Shown: positions 1 through 9,725, numbered from the stretch's first letter. The stretch is 64,000 bases of DNA from Alitiscatomonas aceti (GCF_025567195.1 NZ_JAOQJF010000004.1:62001-126000), one strand, 5' to 3'. Notes: generated by a model from the letters alone, not told the origin. Numbers and translations: made by a program.

Positions 1-1927
1 GATCTGAAGCTGTCAGAGGAGCAGGAGCTTTTTATATGCAAGGCATTGGAGGGAAAAAATATTTTAGTGGACGCATGCATCGGCAGCGGAAAGACCACAG
101 CGATCCAGGTGCTGTGCAATCGGCTTCCTGATACAAAAAAGGTCCTTTATCTGACGTATAACAGACTTCTGAAGCTGGATGCAAGAGCAAAGATACAAAA
201 GAGAAATGTCACAGTGACAAATTATCATGGATTTGCATACGCGGCTTTAAAGGCAAATGGGATCTTCGCAGGGGTCTCTGATCTGATCCAGCGGTTTATC
301 CAGGAGAAACCGGCCATCGGCGCCTATGATATCCTGATCATTGATGAGTACCAGGATATCGAACAGGAGCTGGCAGAGCTCTTACAGATGATAAAGGATC
401 GTAAGCCGGGGATGCAGATCATCGCGGTCGGGGACATGGAGCAAAAAATATACGATAAGACGACCCTGGATGTGGAATCGTTTATGAAGGGATTTCTTGA
501 GGACCACCTCAGGCTCAGGTTTACCCAGTGCTTCCGGCTTTCTGAGGATCTGGCGGCCATGCTTGGAAGGGTGTGGAAAAAGGAGATCCGGGGCGTCAAC
601 GAAAGCTGCAGGGTGGAAGAAATGACGAAGGAGGAGGTGATGGATTTCCTGGCACAGCAGGAACCGGGAGATATTTTATGCCTGGGAGCAAGGACCGGGG
701 CCATGGCAGGTACACTGAATGCTTTAGAAGAAGCATACCCTCATACGTTCAATAAGACAACGGTCTTACGCTACGATCTCAGACCATGATTCGGCAGGAA
801 AAACGGAACCGAAAGCAGATTCTGCGATCTTTACGACGTATGACAGCAGCAAGGGCCTGGAGAGAAAAATATGTGTGATCTTTGATTTTACAGAAAGCTA
901 CTGGAATGTGAGGATATCCAGGCCGCAGCAGTCGTATTCGGTTCTGCGGAATATTTTCTGTGTTGCAGCCAGCAGAGGAAAAAACCATGTTATTTTTGTG
1001 AAGTCAGAAGAAGCCATGCTTTCGGAGAAAACGCTTTCAACATTTGTGGAGACAAACCAGAAATTTAAAGATACAGGCATAAGTGAGATGTTCGATTTTA
1101 AGTATAAGGAGGATGTGGAGGTCTGCTTTTCAAAGCTGAAGCTGAAAAAGCTGGAAACTTTGGACCCGTCCCCCATAGACATAAAGAGCACGGACGGGCT
1201 CATTGATCTGTCTCCCTGTATCGGGATATACCAGGAGGCTGTATTTTTTGAGAATTATGACATAGACGCGGACATACAACTGAGGATCGCATTGAATCCG
1301 GAGCTTAAGGGCCTGTATACCGGGGAGGAGCGGAGAAGTCCTCTGGATCAGAAAATACTGTTTCTGGTTTCTCTGGAAACAAGGCAGATACGGTACAGGA
1401 AGCAGGTGGCTGCGCCGTTTGTCAATGGGGAGCATAGGGAGAGGATCACTGCCCGTTTAAAAACACGGCTGCATACGGATGAAAAAGCACAGGTGGAATG
1501 CCGGCTCCGGTTTTATGGCCAGGAGGGCGGAGAACCCCTGTTTTCTGCCAATGGATTTGCCGATGCAGTGAAGGGGGATACGGTATACGAGCTGAAATTT
1601 GTATCGGAGCTGAGGCATGAGCATTTCCTCCAGTGTGCAGTCTATATGGCTGCCCTGGATCTGCCGAAAGGAATCTTGTGGAACACGCGGGATAATACGG
1701 CTTACGAAATTGAAATTCCGGACCGGGCCGCCTTTCTGGATGCCGTGACCAGGACGGTCACAAAGGGAATGATAAAAAAATATCATGATCACAGGGCGGT
1801 TCAGGAGATGCCCTGGGATGTGAAAAACGAACCTCATACCGGGAAAGCGGAGGAATATGAAAGCGGTGCTGAAAAGAAGGAAAAGCCAGGGAAGAAAAGG
1901 AAATTCTGGTTCCAGTTCTGGAAGTGA
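1..1927 (+). pseudogene. UvrD-like helicase with C-terminal PD-(D/E)XK nuclease-like domain, 5'-truncated by window edge and frameshifted
   Basis: The reading frame is already open at base 1 (LSEEQ, a Q-motif-like start), so the true start lies outside. Superfamily 1 helicase motifs appear in order: Walker A CIGSGKTT, Walker B ILIIDEYQDI, motif III GDMEQKIYD, FTQCFRLS. The first frame then stops at 787-789. The second frame, read upstream of its apparent GTG start at 875, continues seamlessly with ATISDHDSAG, then TYDSSKGLER (motif V) and VAASRGKNH (motif VI). Removing one T at 766/767 (gtcttacgct to gtctacgct) restores a single protein. The C-terminal part carries GFADAVKGD, YELKF and a following H..Q...Y, which resembles a PD-(D/E)XK nuclease. 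A DNA repair or defence helicase-nuclease is likely. Whether the extra T is a real mutation or a sequencing error cannot be told here. Confidence 0.75.
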
Positions 1928-2052
1928 TCCTGCTGTGCCGGCTGCCGGTTTTCAACCTGTCGAAAAAGAAGGAACTAACCCGGTTTATGGATTATTTAGA
2001 TATCTTTTCTGAAAATTTGCGGATTTTGTAGGAGAATGTTAATAAATAAGTG

Positions 2053-2081
2053 TTCTAAAATGGCAGTCTTTGTGATATAAT
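2053..2081 (+). promoter_or_regulatory. extended -10 promoter for the dgt-dnaG-rpoD operon
   Basis: TATAAT at 2076-2081 is preceded by TG one base away (TGATATAAT), an extended -10 for the vegetative sigma factor. The -35 is weak: TTCTAA, 17 bp upstream. About 65-90 bases of leader would follow before the first gene. It is the only good promoter in the 240-bp space after the helicase gene. Confidence 0.6.
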
Positions 2082-2171
2082 AGTATCATCGCTAAAAATA
2101 TTCTCCAGGTCTGCGCGTCTGCAGCCCCGGCCTTTGCAAAGGAGGCGGTCTGTATCAATATCAGAGAATCC

Positions 2172-3161
2172 ATGGAACAGTGGGAGCGGGAAAATTTAAG
2201 TCCCTATGCCTCCTTAAGCAGTGAGACCCTGGGACGGGACCGGGAGGAAGAGCCCTGTGATATCCGCCCGGCCTATCAGAGGGACCGGGACCGGATCCTC
2301 CACAGCAAGTCGTTCCGCCGTTTAAAGCATAAGACCCAGGTGTTCCTGGCTCCGGAAGGAGACCATTACCGGACCAGGCTCACCCACACTCTGGAGGTCG
2401 CCCAGATCGCCAGGACCATCGCCAGGGCCCTTAAGATGAACGAAAGCCTGACGGAGGCCATCGCCCTGGGCCATGACCTGGGCCATACGCCCTTTGGCCA
2501 TGCAGGAGAGTACATATTGAATGAGATCTGTCCGGAAGGTTTTTCCCATTATAAGCAGAGCGTCCGGGTGGTGGAGGTGGTGGAGAAAAAGGGAAGGGGA
2601 CTGAACCTGACAAAGGAGGTCCGGGACGGCATCCTGAACCACCGGACAGCCGGGAACCCGTCCACCCTGGAGGGAAAGATCGTCCGCTTTTCTGATAAGA
2701 TCGCTTATATCAACCACGACATCGACGACGCCATACGGGGACGGATCATCACCGAGCATGACATCCCCGGAAGGTATACGGAGGTGCTGGGAAATTCTGT
2801 GAAGGAGCGTCTCAACATCATGGTCCATGACATTATCATGAACAGTCTGGACCGTCCGGAGATCGTCATGTCCCAGGACGTGCTGGATACCATGGTGAGC
2901 CTCCGCCAGTGGATGTTTGAAAACGTATATAAAAATCCGGCGGCAAAGGCGGAGGAGGGGAAGGCCCAGCAGCTGATCGTAAGGCTGTATGAATATTATA
3001 TGGAGCATGTGGACCGGCTCCCGGAGGAATATTTTATTATGATCGAAAAAAATCATGAAACGAGGGAGCGGGTGGTCTGCGACTACATTGCCGGTATGAG
3101 CGACCGCTTTGCCATTGACCTTTTTGAAGAATTATTTGTGCCAAAGGCCTGGAAGGGCTGA
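2172..3161 (+). CDS. dgt: deoxyguanosinetriphosphate triphosphohydrolase-like protein (HD domain)
   Basis: dNTP triphosphohydrolase of the HD superfamily, releasing deoxynucleoside and triphosphate from dNTPs in the cytoplasm. Visible signatures are CDIRPAYQRDRDRILHS, RRLKHKTQVF, the first HD histidine in RTRLTHTLEVAQIAR (about residue 72) and GHDLGHTPFGH (about 99-109). At 329 aa it matches the shorter Firmicutes-type Dgt. It heads the operon with primase and the main sigma factor, as is usual in Lachnospiraceae. The first ATG is 26 bases from the AGGAGG at 2140-2145. An in-frame extension (N-I-R-E-S) begins with ATC at 2154, exactly 8 bases from that AGGAGG, so the true start may be non-canonical and the protein six residues longer. 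Confidence 0.9.
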   Translation: MEQWERENLSPYASLSSETLGRDREEEPCDIRPAYQRDRDRILHSKSFRRLKHKTQVFLAPEGDHYRTRLTHTLEVAQIARTIARALKMNESLTEAIALGHDLGHTPFGHAGEYILNEICPEGFSHYKQSVRVVEVVEKKGRGLNLTKEVRDGILNHRTAGNPSTLEGKIVRFSDKIAYINHDIDDAIRGRIITEHDIPGRYTEVLGNSVKERLNIMVHDIIMNSLDRPEIVMSQDVLDTMVSLRQWMFENVYKNPAAKAEEGKAQQLIVRLYEYYMEHVDRLPEEYFIMIEKNHETRERVVCDYIAGMSDRFAIDLFEELFVPKAWKG

Positions 3162-3178
3162 GGCGTTGGAGGATATGG

Positions 3179-4939
3179 ATGTATTACCCGGATGATGTGA
3201 TCGAAGAAGTACGAACGAGAAATGACATTGTGGACGTGATCTCCCAGTATGTCAATCTGAAAAAGAAGGGGGCCAATTATTTTGGCCTGTGTCCCTTCCA
3301 TAATGAGAAGTCCCCTTCGTTTTCCGTATCGCCGGGGAAGCAGATGTACTACTGCTTTGGCTGCGGAGCCGGAGGAAACGTCATTACCTTTGTAATGGAA
3401 TATGAAAACTATTCCTTTGTGGAGGCGGTGAAATATCTGGCAGACCGGGCAGGGATCACTCTGCCGGAGGTGGAGTATTCCAAGGAGGCCAGGGCCCAGG
3501 CGGATCTTAAGAATACGCTCCTGGAGATCAACCGCCTGGCAGGAAACTATTTTTATTACCAGCTGAAGCAGCCCCAGGGACGGGTCGGATATGAGTATTT
3601 CAGAAACCGGGGTCTAAGTGACGAGACCATCCGCCGCTTCGGCCTGGGCTATTCCCTAAAGACACCGGATGACCTGTACCGGTATATGCGGTCCAAGGGC
3701 TACGGAGACGGGATCCTGAAAGAGACCGGACTGTTCTATATTGAAGAACGGGGATCCAGGGACAAGTTCTGGAACCGGGTCATGTTCCCGATCCTGGATG
3801 TCAATAACCGGCTCATCGGCTTCGGAGGGCGCGTCATGGGCGAGGGAGAGCCCAAATATCTGAACTCCCCGGAAACGAAGCTTTTTGATAAGAGCCGGAA
3901 CCTGTATGGTTTAAACTTCGCAAGAACATCCAGGGCCGGGTATATGCTGGTCTGCGAGGGCTATATGGATGTGATCGCCATGCACCAGGCAGGCTTCACC
4001 AATGCCGTGGCATCTCTGGGAACGGCCTTTACTTCCCAGCATGCTTCCCTTTTAAAGCGGTATACGGACCAGGCAGTCTTAACCTATGACAGCGATGGAG
4101 CCGGGACCAAGGCGGCTTTGCGGGCGATCCCCATTTTAAAAGAAGCAGGGATCTCAGTGAAGGTTCTGGATATGAAGCCCTATAAGGACCCGGATGAATT
4201 TATGAAGAACCTGGGAAGGGAAGAGTTCCAGAAACGCATTGACAGCGCTGTGGGAAGCTTCATGTTTGAGATCTCGGTGATCCGGAGCCAGTACAATATG
4301 CAGGATCCCGAATCCAAGACGGCTTTTTATAATGCGGCCGCAAGAAAGCTTCTGGAGTTTCCGGAAAAGCTGGAGCGGGACGCTTACACCGAGGCCGTGG
4401 CCAGGGAATACATGATCCCCCAGGAAGACTTAAAGCGGCTGGTGTCCTCCCTGGGAGGACAGTACGGAACGGGCATCAAGGCTTCGGATCCGGAACGGGA
4501 GAGAAAACCCAGAAAAGAGAAGGAGGACGGGATCCGCAGGTCCCAGCGGCTCCTCCTTACCTGGCTCATTGAGAAGCCGGAGCTTTTTGATAAGATCGAA
4601 GGGATCATCGGCCCCGAGGACTTTGCGGACGGCCTCTATAAGGAGGCAGCGGCTATGGTCTTTGAGGAGCATAAAAAAGGAAATATGAATCCAGCCCAGA
4701 TCCTGAATCATTTTATCGAGGGAGAGGAACAATACAGGGAGGTGGCAGCGCTTTTTCACGCCAGTCTTTCTGAATCCTTAAATAATGAGGAACAAAAGAA
4801 GGCGTTTTCCGAGACTGTGAAGAAGATCAAGAAAAACAGTCTGGAGATACAGAGCAGAAAAGCAACGGACATCACACAGCTGCAAAAAATCATAAAGATG
4901 CAGTCAGAACTGGCATCACTGCAGATTTCACTGGATTAG
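3179..4939 (+). CDS. dnaG: DNA primase DnaG
   Basis: Synthesises RNA primers at the replication fork. The N-terminal CHC2 zinc finger is visible as GLCPFHNEKSPSF and YYCFGCGAGG (about residues 38-66). The catalytic TOPRIM core follows with CEGYMDVIAMHQ and LTYDSDGAGTKAALRA (about residues 257-315). The C-terminal 130 residues form the DnaB-interacting helical region. Length (586 aa) is normal. GGAGG lies 6 bases before the ATG. It follows dgt by 17 bases and precedes rpoD by 27, giving the classic macromolecular-synthesis arrangement in which primase and the housekeeping sigma factor are cotranscribed. Confidence 0.97.
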   Translation: MYYPDDVIEEVRTRNDIVDVISQYVNLKKKGANYFGLCPFHNEKSPSFSVSPGKQMYYCFGCGAGGNVITFVMEYENYSFVEAVKYLADRAGITLPEVEYSKEARAQADLKNTLLEINRLAGNYFYYQLKQPQGRVGYEYFRNRGLSDETIRRFGLGYSLKTPDDLYRYMRSKGYGDGILKETGLFYIEERGSRDKFWNRVMFPILDVNNRLIGFGGRVMGEGEPKYLNSPETKLFDKSRNLYGLNFARTSRAGYMLVCEGYMDVIAMHQAGFTNAVASLGTAFTSQHASLLKRYTDQAVLTYDSDGAGTKAALRAIPILKEAGISVKVLDMKPYKDPDEFMKNLGREEFQKRIDSAVGSFMFEISVIRSQYNMQDPESKTAFYNAAARKLLEFPEKLERDAYTEAVAREYMIPQEDLKRLVSSLGGQYGTGIKASDPERERKPRKEKEDGIRRSQRLLLTWLIEKPELFDKIEGIIGPEDFADGLYKEAAAMVFEEHKKGNMNPAQILNHFIEGEEQYREVAALFHASLSESLNNEEQKKAFSETVKKIKKNSLEIQSRKATDITQLQKIIKMQSELASLQISLD

Positions 4940-4966
4940 ATCCAGACGCCGGGAAGGATGGGAATT

Positions 4967-6079
4967 ATGGAAGAAAAGATGCTTACGTTTGAAGAGAAAC
5001 TGGACAGGCTCCTGGAAATGGCAAAAAAGAAGAAGAATGTCCTGGAAGAGCAGGAGATCCTCGATGTATTTGCCAAAGAAGAGCTGACACCGGAAAAGCT
5101 GGACCAAATTTACGACTTCCTGGACAATAAGAAGGTGGATGTCCTTAAGATATCGTCGGATGACGACATGGATCCGGACCTGTTTGTAGAAGAAGAGGCC
5201 GGAGAAGAAAATATGGAAAATCTGGATCTTTCGGTGCCCGAGGGCGTGGGGATCGAGGATCCGGTGCGTATGTACCTGAAAGAGATCGGAAAGGTGCCGC
5301 TGCTGACCTCTGAGGAGGAGATCGAGCTGGCAAAACGCATGGAGCTGGGCGACGAGGAGGCAAAAAAGAAGCTGGCAGAGGCCAACCTCCGTCTGGTGGT
5401 CAGCATCGCCAAACGGTATGTGGGCCGCGGGATGCAGTTCCTGGATCTGATCCAGGAGGGGAATCTGGGACTCATAAAGGCAGTGGAAAAATTTGAATAC
5501 CGGAAGGGCTATAAGTTCAGTACCTATGCCACCTGGTGGATCCGCCAGGCCATTACCAGGGCCATCGCGGACCAGGCCAGGACCATACGGATCCCGGTCC
5601 ATATGGTGGAGACCATCAACCGCCTGGTACGGGCCCAGAGACAGCTTCTCCAGACCCTGGGACGGGAGCCGTCTCCGGAGGAGGTGGCAAAGGAAATGGA
5701 GCTTCCGGTGGAACGGGTGCGGGAGATCATGAAGATCTCCCAGGATCCGGTGTCCCTGGAAACGCCCATCGGTGAGGAGGAGGACAGCCATCTGGGCGAT
5801 TTCATCCAGGACGATCAGGTGACTGTACCGGCAGATGCGGCCACCTTTACCCTGCTCCATGAACAGCTGATGGAGGTCCTGGATACATTGACGGAACGGG
5901 AGCAGAAGGTGCTGAGGCTCCGGTTCGGCCTGGACGACGGGCGGCCAAGGACCTTGGAGGAGGTGGGACGGGAGTTCAACGTCACCAGGGAGCGGATCCG
6001 TCAGATCGAGGCCAAGGCCCTGAGAAAGCTCCGTCATCCCAGCCGCAGCAAAAAATTAAAGGATTATCTGGACGAATAG
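4967..6079 (+). CDS. rpoD: RNA polymerase primary sigma factor SigA/RpoD
   Basis: Housekeeping sigma-70. It has an acidic region 1.1, region 1.2 (DPVRMYLKEIGKVPLLT), region 2 with NLRLVVSIAKRYVGRGM, the -10 recognition helix KFSTYATWWIRQAITRAI, region 3, and the region 4 helix-turn-helix TLEEVGREFNVTRERIRQIE. An ATG exists 9 bases earlier (4958), but it sits inside the GGGAAGGA ribosome-binding site, whose spacing of about 9 bases fits ATG 4967 (MEEKMLTFEEKL). The protein is then 370 aa. Its recognition helices are standard, agreeing with the TTGACA/TATAAT-type promoters annotated elsewhere in this window. Confidence 0.97.
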   Translation: MEEKMLTFEEKLDRLLEMAKKKKNVLEEQEILDVFAKEELTPEKLDQIYDFLDNKKVDVLKISSDDDMDPDLFVEEEAGEENMENLDLSVPEGVGIEDPVRMYLKEIGKVPLLTSEEEIELAKRMELGDEEAKKKLAEANLRLVVSIAKRYVGRGMQFLDLIQEGNLGLIKAVEKFEYRKGYKFSTYATWWIRQAITRAIADQARTIRIPVHMVETINRLVRAQRQLLQTLGREPSPEEVAKEMELPVERVREIMKISQDPVSLETPIGEEEDSHLGDFIQDDQVTVPADAATFTLLHEQLMEVLDTLTEREQKVLRLRFGLDDGRPRTLEEVGREFNVTRERIRQIEAKALRKLRHPSRSKKLKDYLDE

Positions 6080-6109
6080 AAAATACAGACTGGAAGGAAT
6101 GGAACAACG

Positions 6110-6817
6110 ATGAGATTATCAGACCGTCTGGAAACGGTGGTTTCCATGGTAAGGCCGGCAGAGTCGGCGGCAGATATCGGCACAGACCACGGCCATGTGC
6201 CGGTGGAGCTGGTGAGAAGGGGGACCGTAAAGCGGGCCCTGGCCATGGACGTGCGGAAAGGCCCGCTGTCCCGGGCAGAGGAATCGGTGGCCATGGCGGG
6301 TCTGGAAAACAGGATCGAGACCAGGCTCTCCGATGGACTGGAAAAGCTGTCTCCCGGAGAGGCGGAAGCAGTGGTCATTGCCGGGATGGGCGGAGAGCTG
6401 ATGATACATATCCTGGAGCAGGGACGCCACATGTGGGACTCTGTGGGACAATGGATCCTGTCGCCCCAGTCGGAGATCCCGAAAATGCGGAAATGGCTCT
6501 GGGACAACGGTTTCCCGGTGGAAAAAGAAGAGATGGTCTTTGAGGACGGGAAATTTTATACGATCCTTTCTGTGGGCAGGAAGAGAGAGGATGATCGGGA
6601 GGAGCGGCCGGAACGATTTTTTTATTACAGCCAATATCTGATTGATGCAAAGGATCCTGTTTTTCTGAAATATTTAAAGGAAGAGGAAGAAAAGCTCTGC
6701 TCCCTGGCAGAAAGCCTGGGTCCTCTGGGCGCACACTCGGAGCGGGCCGCTGCAAAGAAGCGGGAAGCAGAGGAGGATCTGCGGTATAACCGGGAGGTAC
6801 AGAATGAGATGCAGTGA
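6110..6817 (+). CDS. trmK: tRNA (adenine22-N1)-methyltransferase TrmK
   Basis: SAM-dependent methyltransferase that makes m1A22 in tRNA. The class I motif I is ADIGTDHGHVPVELVRRG near residue 20, and the family-typical VVIAGMGGELM lies near residue 88. The C-terminal third (EEEEKLCSLAESLG and the charged tail) is the coiled-coil extension of the TrmK family. Length of 235 aa is typical. It lies immediately downstream of rpoD and overlaps the next gene by 14 bases, the conserved Firmicutes order rpoD-trmK-nif3. Confidence 0.93.
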   Translation: MRLSDRLETVVSMVRPAESAADIGTDHGHVPVELVRRGTVKRALAMDVRKGPLSRAEESVAMAGLENRIETRLSDGLEKLSPGEAEAVVIAGMGGELMIHILEQGRHMWDSVGQWILSPQSEIPKMRKWLWDNGFPVEKEEMVFEDGKFYTILSVGRKREDDREERPERFFYYSQYLIDAKDPVFLKYLKEEEEKLCSLAESLGPLGAHSERAAAKKREAEEDLRYNREVQNEMQ

Positions 6818-7604
6818 GATCATAAATATACTGGAGGAGCTGGCGCCCCATCGTATGGCCTGTGAGTGGGACAACCCGGGGCTTCTGGCGGGAAGGAAGG
6901 AGAAGGAAGTAAAGAAGCTCCTTCTCTGTGTGGATGCCGACGATGAGGCGGTAGCTCTGGCTGTCCGGCAGGGAGCGGATATGATCGTAAGCCATCATCC
7001 GCTGATCTTCAGATCCATAAAGCGGGTGACCGATGAGGACTTCATCGGCCGGCGGCTGGTGGAGATGATCCAGTCGGATCTTTCCTGCTTTGCCATGCAC
7101 ACCAATTTTGATTCTGCCCCCGGCTGCATGGCAGACCTGGCTGCAGAACGGATCGGGATCTGCGGCGGAGAGCCGCTGGAAGCCATGGGAGAGGAGAATG
7201 GGGTCCTTTATGGGATCGGAAAGACCGGCAGTCTTAAGACACCTGTGACGGGAATGGAGCTGGCCCGCCGGGTAAAGGAGACCTTCGGCCTGCCCTTTGT
7301 GACGGTTTACGGAGAGGGGCTGTGGGAAAAGGAGCAGGTGGTACGGGCGGCTGTCTGCCCGGGCTCCGGAGGCAGCACCATCCAGGCGGCCCTGGAAAAA
7401 GGGGCCCAAGCGCTGATCACCGGGGACATCGGCCACCATGCCGGCATCGACGCGGCAGCCCAGGGACTGATGATCATTGATGCCGGCCATTACGGCCTGG
7501 AGCATATTTTTATGGACTATATGGAGGGATACCTGAGACAAAGGCTGGGAGACCAGATACAGATTTTAAAAATGCCGCTTCATTTCCCGGCGGCAGTGGT
7601 GTAG
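6804..7604 (+). CDS. Nif3-like dinuclear metal centre protein (YqfO family)
   Basis: Member of the Nif3/DUF34 family, a toroidal hexamer with a di-metal site. Its biochemical role is unsettled (sometimes named GTP cyclohydrolase I type 2). Metal-ligand signatures are VSHHPLIFRSIK, CFAMHTNFDSAPG and, near the C terminus, ITGDIGHHAGID and IDAGHYGLEHI. The N-terminal ACEWDNPGLLAG is also diagnostic. At 266 aa it lacks the PII-like insertion domain of the longer homologues. The start overlaps the end of trmK, implying translational coupling. Confidence 0.92.
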   Translation: MRCSEIINILEELAPHRMACEWDNPGLLAGRKEKEVKKLLLCVDADDEAVALAVRQGADMIVSHHPLIFRSIKRVTDEDFIGRRLVEMIQSDLSCFAMHTNFDSAPGCMADLAAERIGICGGEPLEAMGEENGVLYGIGKTGSLKTPVTGMELARRVKETFGLPFVTVYGEGLWEKEQVVRAAVCPGSGGSTIQAALEKGAQALITGDIGHHAGIDAAAQGLMIIDAGHYGLEHIFMDYMEGYLRQRLGDQIQILKMPLHFPAAVV

Positions 7605-7620
7605 GATAGGAGGTCTGCTT

Positions 7621-9279
7621 ATGATGATCAAGGTTCATGCATGCGGAAAGACCAGAGAATACCCGGAGGGGACGCCGCTCTTTACAGTGGCGGAGGAGTT
7701 CCAGCCGGAGTTCCAGGAGGATATCCTGCTGGCCCGGGTCAACGGGAAGCTGAAGGAGCTCCACAAGACGCTGACGAAGGAGTCCCAGATCGAATTTCTG
7801 ACCTTTCAGGATCCGGTGGGGAAAAAGACGTATGAGCGAAGCGCAGTTTTTGTAATGCTCAAGGCCTTTTATGATGTGATCCCCAGGGAAAAGATCAAAA
7901 AGGTCCAGATGGATTTCGCCCTGGGAAACGGGATCTATGGAGAACTGGAGGGCGACGTGGCCCTGACGGAAGAGCTCCTGGACCGGGTGAAGGAGGAGAT
8001 GCACGTTCTGGTGGAGCGAAAGCTGCCGATCGTAAAGCGCAGCGTTAACACCGATGAGGCAGTGGAGCTGTTCGGCCGCCACGGGATGCATGATAAGGAG
8101 CAGCTCTTCATGTACCGGCGGGCGTCCAGGGTCAATATTTACAGCATTGAAAAATTTGAGGATTATTTTTACGGATACATGGTGCAGAATACAGGGTATG
8201 TGAAATATTTTGACCTGATCCCATATCACTCCGGATTCCTGCTCCTGCTCCCGGAAACGAAAGCTCCCCGGAAGGTGGAGAAAAGCGGAAACCATGAAAA
8301 GCTGTTCCAGGTGCTGAGGGATTCCTACCGCTGGAGCGATTGCCTGGAGGTCCCCAATGTGGGAACCTTAAACCGGCTGATCTCGGAAGGAAAAGCGGCG
8401 GATCTGATCCTGATGCAGGAAGCACTCCAGGAAAAGACCATCGGCAATATTGCCGAGCAGGCGGCAAAGGCCGGGGACAAGAGGCTGGTGATGATCGCCG
8501 GACCGTCCTCCTCTGGAAAGACCACCTTCAGCCACCGGCTGGCTACCCAGTTCCGGGCCCTGGGCTATACGCCCCATCCCATTGCTGTGGATAACTATTT
8601 TAAGAACCGGGAGGATTATCCCAGGGATGAAAACGGGAAACTGGACATGGAGGCCCTGGAATGTGTGGACATTGAGAAATTCAATGAGGACATGAATTCC
8701 CTTCTGGACGGAAAACGGGTGGAGATCCCCAGATTTAACTTTGTGACCGGGACCAGGGAATACAATGGGGATTTTTTAAAGCTGGGAAAGAACGATGTGC
8801 TCATCATCGAGGGGATCCACTGCCTCAATGATAAGCTCAGCTATTCCCTTCCGGCAGAAAGCCGGTTTAAGATCTATATCAGCGCCCTGACTCAGCTGAA
8901 CGTGGACGAGCATAACCGGATCCCCACGGCAGACGGGCGGATCATCCGCCGCATGGTGCGGGATGCCAGGACCAGGGGGACCTCGGCTCTGGAGACCATC
9001 CGCCGCTGGTCGTCGGTGCGCCGGGGCGAGGATAAGAATATCTTCCCCTTCCAGGAGCAGGCTGACGTAATGTTCAACTCGGCGCTGGTCTATGAGCTGG
9101 CGGTGCTGAAGCTGTATGCGGAGCCCCTTTTATTCAGCATCCCCAGGGATGTGCCGGAGTACGACGAGGCAAAGCGGCTGCTGAAATTCCTGGATTATTT
9201 CCTGGGGATCGACAGCGAGATCATCCCGAAAAACTCCATTATCCGGGAGTTTATCGGAGGAAGCTGCCTGAAGGTATAA
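7621..9279 (+). CDS. nucleoside (uridine) kinase family protein with N-terminal TGS/threonyl-tRNA synthetase-like region
   Basis: The protein is a fusion. Residues 1-60 form a TGS-like domain (HACGKTREYPEGTPLFTVAEEF). Residues 60-270 resemble the threonyl-tRNA synthetase second additional domain. The C-terminal half is a phosphoribulokinase/uridine-kinase P-loop NTPase with Walker A IAGPSSSGKTTFSHRL (about residue 290), DNYFKNREDYPRDENGKLD, and LIIEGIHCLND. The family is common in Clostridia as a putative uridine kinase, but its substrate has not been settled as far as I know. RBS AGGAGG is well placed. It is the last protein gene before rnpB. Confidence 0.85.
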   Translation: MMIKVHACGKTREYPEGTPLFTVAEEFQPEFQEDILLARVNGKLKELHKTLTKESQIEFLTFQDPVGKKTYERSAVFVMLKAFYDVIPREKIKKVQMDFALGNGIYGELEGDVALTEELLDRVKEEMHVLVERKLPIVKRSVNTDEAVELFGRHGMHDKEQLFMYRRASRVNIYSIEKFEDYFYGYMVQNTGYVKYFDLIPYHSGFLLLLPETKAPRKVEKSGNHEKLFQVLRDSYRWSDCLEVPNVGTLNRLISEGKAADLILMQEALQEKTIGNIAEQAAKAGDKRLVMIAGPSSSGKTTFSHRLATQFRALGYTPHPIAVDNYFKNREDYPRDENGKLDMEALECVDIEKFNEDMNSLLDGKRVEIPRFNFVTGTREYNGDFLKLGKNDVLIIEGIHCLNDKLSYSLPAESRFKIYISALTQLNVDEHNRIPTADGRIIRRMVRDARTRGTSALETIRRWSSVRRGEDKNIFPFQEQADVMFNSALVYELAVLKLYAEPLLFSIPRDVPEYDEAKRLLKFLDYFLGIDSEIIPKNSIIREFIGGSCLKV

Positions 9280-9310
9280 AGGGATAGAAGAAAATGCCAG
9301 AACGGCGGTA

Positions 9311-9339
9311 TGGACATACGAAAAAAATTGTGGTATAGT
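9311..9339 (+). promoter_or_regulatory. rnpB promoter
   Basis: TGGACA (9311-9316), a 17-bp spacer and TATAGT (9334-9339) give a strong sigma-A promoter. The predicted start falls at about 9346, almost exactly at the first base of the RNase P P1 helix. Confidence 0.8.
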
Positions 9340-9344
9340 AAGGA

Positions 9345-9697
9345 GGTTCTGAGTAAGACAGATGGTCGCTGCTGCATGACCGAAAGGATGCAGGAGAGGA
9401 AAGTCCGGGCTTCAAAGGGCAGGGTGCCAGATAACGTCTGGCGGAGGCGACTCCAGGGACAGTGCAACAGAAATAAACCGCACGGCTTGCCGTGTAAGGG
9501 TGGAAAGGCAGTGTAAGAGACTACCGCCTCGCTGGTAACAGAGAGGGCACATGTAAACCCCATCCGAAGCAAGGCCGAACAGGGAGCATAAGGCGGCCCG
9601 TCTGCTCCCGGGTAGGCCGCTTGAGCTGTCTGGCGACAGGCAGCCTAGATAGATGACCATCCAGGACATAACCCGGCTTACAGTCTTGCTCAGAGCC
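9345..9697 (+). ncRNA. rnpB: RNase P RNA, class A
   Basis: Catalytic RNA that matures the 5' ends of tRNAs. The universal core is visible: GAGGAAAGTCCGGGC (P4 5' strand region), AGGGTGCCAGATAACGTCTGG, ACAGTGCAACAGAAATA, AAACCCCATCCGAAGCAAGGCC and the closing ACATAACCCGGCTTACA. The P1 helix closes the molecule: GGTTCTGAGTAAGAC at the 5' end pairs with GTCTTGCTCAGAGCC at the 3' end with two G-U pairs. That sets both boundaries and a length near 353 nt. A promoter and a terminator flank it precisely. Confidence 0.95.
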
Positions 9698-9725
9698 TTA
9701 TAAAAGACCGGTGTCAGACCGGCGG

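Noticed and set aside
4958..4966. ATG start for rpoD three codons upstream
   Set aside because: It lies next to its own supposed ribosome-binding site; ATG 4967 is spaced normally.
4928..6037. Long minus-strand frame (369 codons) opposite rpoD
   Set aside because: It is a codon-structure shadow of rpoD in a GC-rich gene; it has no ribosome-binding site and no recognisable domain.
6375..7541. Minus-strand frame of 388 codons opposite trmK and nif3
   Set aside because: It crosses two real genes and has low-complexity composition without homology cues. Antisense shadow.
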